From the NCBI GenBank assembly GCA_038329865.1, contig JBBQNK010000004.1, forward strand, positions 78,706 through 142,705: a stretch of 64,000 bases of DNA, given 5' to 3'. The translations under genes were made by a program, and so were the position numbers. This document shows positions 62,083 to 64,000 of this stretch, one piece after another (within the stretch, counting starts at the first letter, position 1; each line of letters opens with the position of its first letter). Source of the stretch: JANMES01 sp038329865 (GTDB taxonomy: Bacteria > Planctomycetota > Phycisphaerae > Tepidisphaerales > Tepidisphaeraceae). The notes under the pieces were generated by a model. It was not told the DNA's origin and did not search any database. It worked only from the letters and a program-made list of their open reading frames with translations.

Positions 62083-63651
62083 ATGAAATTCGCAATTGTC
62101 GCCGGTTTTCTGCTCCTCGCGACCGCCGCGTTCGCCCGCGCCGATCCGCCGCCGGAGCTTTGGTTTTACGACGCGGTCAATCTCCTGCCGGATCAGAACA
62201 TCGACAAGCTCGAAAAGCTCTGGCGCCGCGCCGCCGCCGCGGGGTATTCGCACGTGCTGCTGACCGACAGCAAGTTCGGCCGGCTCGGCGAGCTGCCGAA
62301 AGCGTACTTCGATCACGCCGAGCGCGTGAAAAAACTCGCCGCGGAATTGAAGTTGCAGATCGTGCCGGCCGTCTTCCCGATCGGGTGGTCGAACGACATC
62401 CTCAGCCAGAACCCGAACCTCGCCGAGGGCCAACCGGTGAAGGACGCGCTCTTCGTCGTCCACAACGGCCAGGCCAAGCTGGTGGCAGACCCGGCCGTCG
62501 CGTTCGCGCCCAAAGTCGATTGGAAAGACGACGTCGTCGCGATCGATCACGGCCTCGCCACCGTGCGCGACAACCCCGCCAACGCGCGCTTCGTGCAGAC
62601 GGTTACCGTCGCGCCGCACCGCTGCTACCACGTCTCGGTCTCGATCAAGACCGACCACTACACCGGCACGCCTGAGGTCAAAGCCCTCGTCCAGCCGCCG
62701 GGCAAGGAGCTGCTCTCACTCACGTACAACGAACTCGGCGTGAAGCCCACGCAGGATTGGACGCTGCACCACATCGTCTTCAACTCGCAGGATTTTTCGC
62801 AGGTCAAACTCTACTTCGGCGTGTGGGGCGGCGCGAAGGGCACCCTGCAGTGGAAGGATTGGAAGATCGAAGAGGCCGGCCTGGTCAACGTGCTGCGCCG
62901 GCCCGGCACGCCGGTGGTCGTGAAGGGCTACACAGAAGGAAAAGATTTCGAAAAGATCGAAGACCCGCACCTGGGCAACCGCCCGTGGCCCGGCGAGTAC
63001 GAAATCTGGCACGAGCCGCCGAGCATCAAAACCAAGCTGCCCGAAGGCACGCAGCTGCGCGTCTCGTGGTTTCACCCGACCGTCATCGGCGGCGGATCGG
63101 TCTGCATCTGCATGTCCGATCCCGCCACCCGCGCCCTCCTCGCCGATCAGGCCAAGCGCGTGACGGCGCTCTTCAACCCCGCCGGCGTGATGATGGCCCA
63201 CGACGAAATCCGCATCCAGAACCAGGACGACGCCTGCCTCTCCCGCAAGCTCACCCCCGGCGAAATCCTGGCCGACAACGCCACGTTCTGCGCCGGCCTG
63301 CTCAAAGGCCGGCAGGTCTACGCGTGGAGCGACATGTTCGACCCGCACCACAACGCTCACGGCGATTACTATTTAGTCAACGGCACCTGGGCCGACTCCT
63401 GGAAGGGCCTTCCGCCGAGCGTCACGGTGATGAACTGGAACTTCGGCCACCGCGACGAGTCCCTGAAATTCTTCGCCGGCGAAGGCCACAAGCAGATCCT
63501 CGCCGGCTACTACGACGGCGATGTCGAACAGGTCCGCGAGTGGAAAAAATCCGCGGCGACGGTGAAGGGCGTGGTCGGCTATATGTATACGACGTGGCAG
63601 GACAAGTACGGGGATCTGGAGGCGTTTGCGAGGATCGTGGGGGAGAAGTAG
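62083..63651 (+). CDS. Secreted glycoside-hydrolase-like protein (family not identified)
   Basis: 522 residues from ATG at 62083. The signal peptide FAIVAGFLLLATAAFARA is followed by TIM-barrel-like strands (ELWFYDAVNLL, YSHVLLTDSKFG, LQIVPAVFPIGWS). A beta-rich insertion of about 170 residues resembling a carbohydrate-binding module follows (VTVAPHRCYHVSVSIKT). The second half of the barrel has MMAHDEIRIQNQDDAC, VYAWSDMFDPHHNAHGDYY and VMNWNFGH. Acidic residues in HDEIR and WSDMFD could be catalytic. I do not recognise the exact family. Confidence 0.7.
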   Translation: MKFAIVAGFLLLATAAFARADPPPELWFYDAVNLLPDQNIDKLEKLWRRAAAAGYSHVLLTDSKFGRLGELPKAYFDHAERVKKLAAELKLQIVPAVFPIGWSNDILSQNPNLAEGQPVKDALFVVHNGQAKLVADPAVAFAPKVDWKDDVVAIDHGLATVRDNPANARFVQTVTVAPHRCYHVSVSIKTDHYTGTPEVKALVQPPGKELLSLTYNELGVKPTQDWTLHHIVFNSQDFSQVKLYFGVWGGAKGTLQWKDWKIEEAGLVNVLRRPGTPVVVKGYTEGKDFEKIEDPHLGNRPWPGEYEIWHEPPSIKTKLPEGTQLRVSWFHPTVIGGGSVCICMSDPATRALLADQAKRVTALFNPAGVMMAHDEIRIQNQDDACLSRKLTPGEILADNATFCAGLLKGRQVYAWSDMFDPHHNAHGDYYLVNGTWADSWKGLPPSVTVMNWNFGHRDESLKFFAGEGHKQILAGYYDGDVEQVREWKKSAATVKGVVGYMYTTWQDKYGDLEAFARIVGEK

Positions 63652-64000
63652 GGCGGCAGGCCGACATTACAAACCGACGTGCGTAACGGTTATGTCGCTC
63701 GCTCGACGGGTGGTTGCTTGAGGGATTAGCACTGAAGACTCGTATTCCCTCAATAGTTTCCATGCATACGGCTCACCGCTCGTTTCAAGACCAGCGGTGC
63801 CTGCGCTGGTAACTTGCGAAAGTGCCTTAGGTTCGGGACGCCAGAATCCGATGTCACTACCGAACGCCATTAGCTTAGTGTTTTTCTCCTTGGTTTTCCG
63901 AGCGTTTCCACGTCGATCTGGGTTGGGTCATCAGTTTGTATTTCTTAGGTCGCCGACGGACCACTCGCGGGCTCGAACGGCCGGGACGGTGGGGATTGAG
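63652..64000. other. End of window without a clear gene
   Basis: A 67-residue minus-strand frame (63667..63870) starts at an ATG with GGAG about 20 bases upstream, but it has no recognisable domain. On the minus strand a frame open at the window edge ends SVGDLRNTN at a TGA near 63932 and might be the 3' end of a gene beyond the window. Neither can be confirmed. Confidence 0.3.

Noticed and set aside
63667..63870. 67-residue minus-strand gene at the window end
   Set aside because: No recognisable domain, SD too far from the ATG, and no context; it is mentioned only under the end-of-window entry.
2..64000. tRNA, rRNA, prophage or insertion-sequence transposase genes
   Set aside because: None could be recognised by eye; short tRNAs could have been missed and a covariance search would settle it.

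Overview
The window is GC-rich, gene-dense bacterial chromosome with 57 listed genes or gene remnants and no rRNA, tRNA, phage or CRISPR locus that I could see. Several features suggest a planctomycete, most likely a Phycisphaerae-type lineage (inference). They include a prepilin-like protein with both the N-terminal cleavage motif and the H-X9-DG motif (42739..43635) and small membrane proteins with a CERCGYDLRATP...CPECG zinc ribbon (60119..60448). A secreted squalene-cyclase-repeat protein, two Gfo/Idh/MocA oxidoreductases with a sugar isomerase, a phytanoyl-CoA dioxygenase next to a cupin-AraC regulator, and a DUF4139 protein fit the same picture.

Layout. 2..8724: end of an RluA-type pseudouridine synthase, a PhyH/AraC divergent pair, pyrH-frr facing away from aroK, prepilin peptidase, a LapA-like protein, an OmpA-like lipoprotein, and a solitary hisH. 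8811..17699: one giant cyclic beta-1,2-glucan synthase (2962 aa). 17789..21105 (minus): an exonuclease-phosphatase family protein, ABC-2 permease, SCO, DUF420 and a CPMC protein, resembling an oxidase-assembly operon without the oxidase. 21238..31492: mutS, a methyltransferase, a Vps4-like AAA ATPase with an MIT-like N-terminus coupled to membrane proteins, a lipoprotein hydrolase, recQ and an esterase-like hydrolase. 31629..39453: ribokinase, a frameshifted DUF3592 gene, mutM, an M42 peptidase, the squalene-cyclase-like pair and a sugar oxidoreductase/isomerase pair. 39685..42526: an arsenic operon arsR-arsC-acr3-arsM with a visible promoter and operator. 42739..48696: prepilin, SDR, an ECF sigma/anti-sigma/pseudoprotease trio and a REC-GGDEF protein. 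48854..63651: Crp/Fnr regulator, galU, GH13 enzyme, DUF4139 protein, RRM protein, aldo/keto reductase family protein, orphan HigA-like regulator, histidine kinase, acyltransferase remnant, Gfo/Idh/MocA oxidoreductase and a secreted glycosidase-like protein.

The most unusual property lies between the genes. About twenty intergenic gaps hold long imperfect inverted repeats of some 65 to 130 bp. They belong to roughly eleven sequence families, each built from a different repeated word. Many touch the end of a reading frame, and two contain the stop codon of the gene before them. Two copies of one family lie 38 kb apart in opposite orientation and match beyond the hairpin, so at least that family looks mobile. 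No transposase is present in the window.

Several genes have TATAAT-like boxes only 6 to 10 bases upstream of ATG and no Shine-Dalgarno sequence (araC-type regulator, recQ, pyrH, histidine kinase, AAA ATPase). This suggests leaderless transcripts beside ordinary SD-led genes such as those of the ars operon. Starts were chosen from start codon, SD and family N-termini; they are less certain than the stops.
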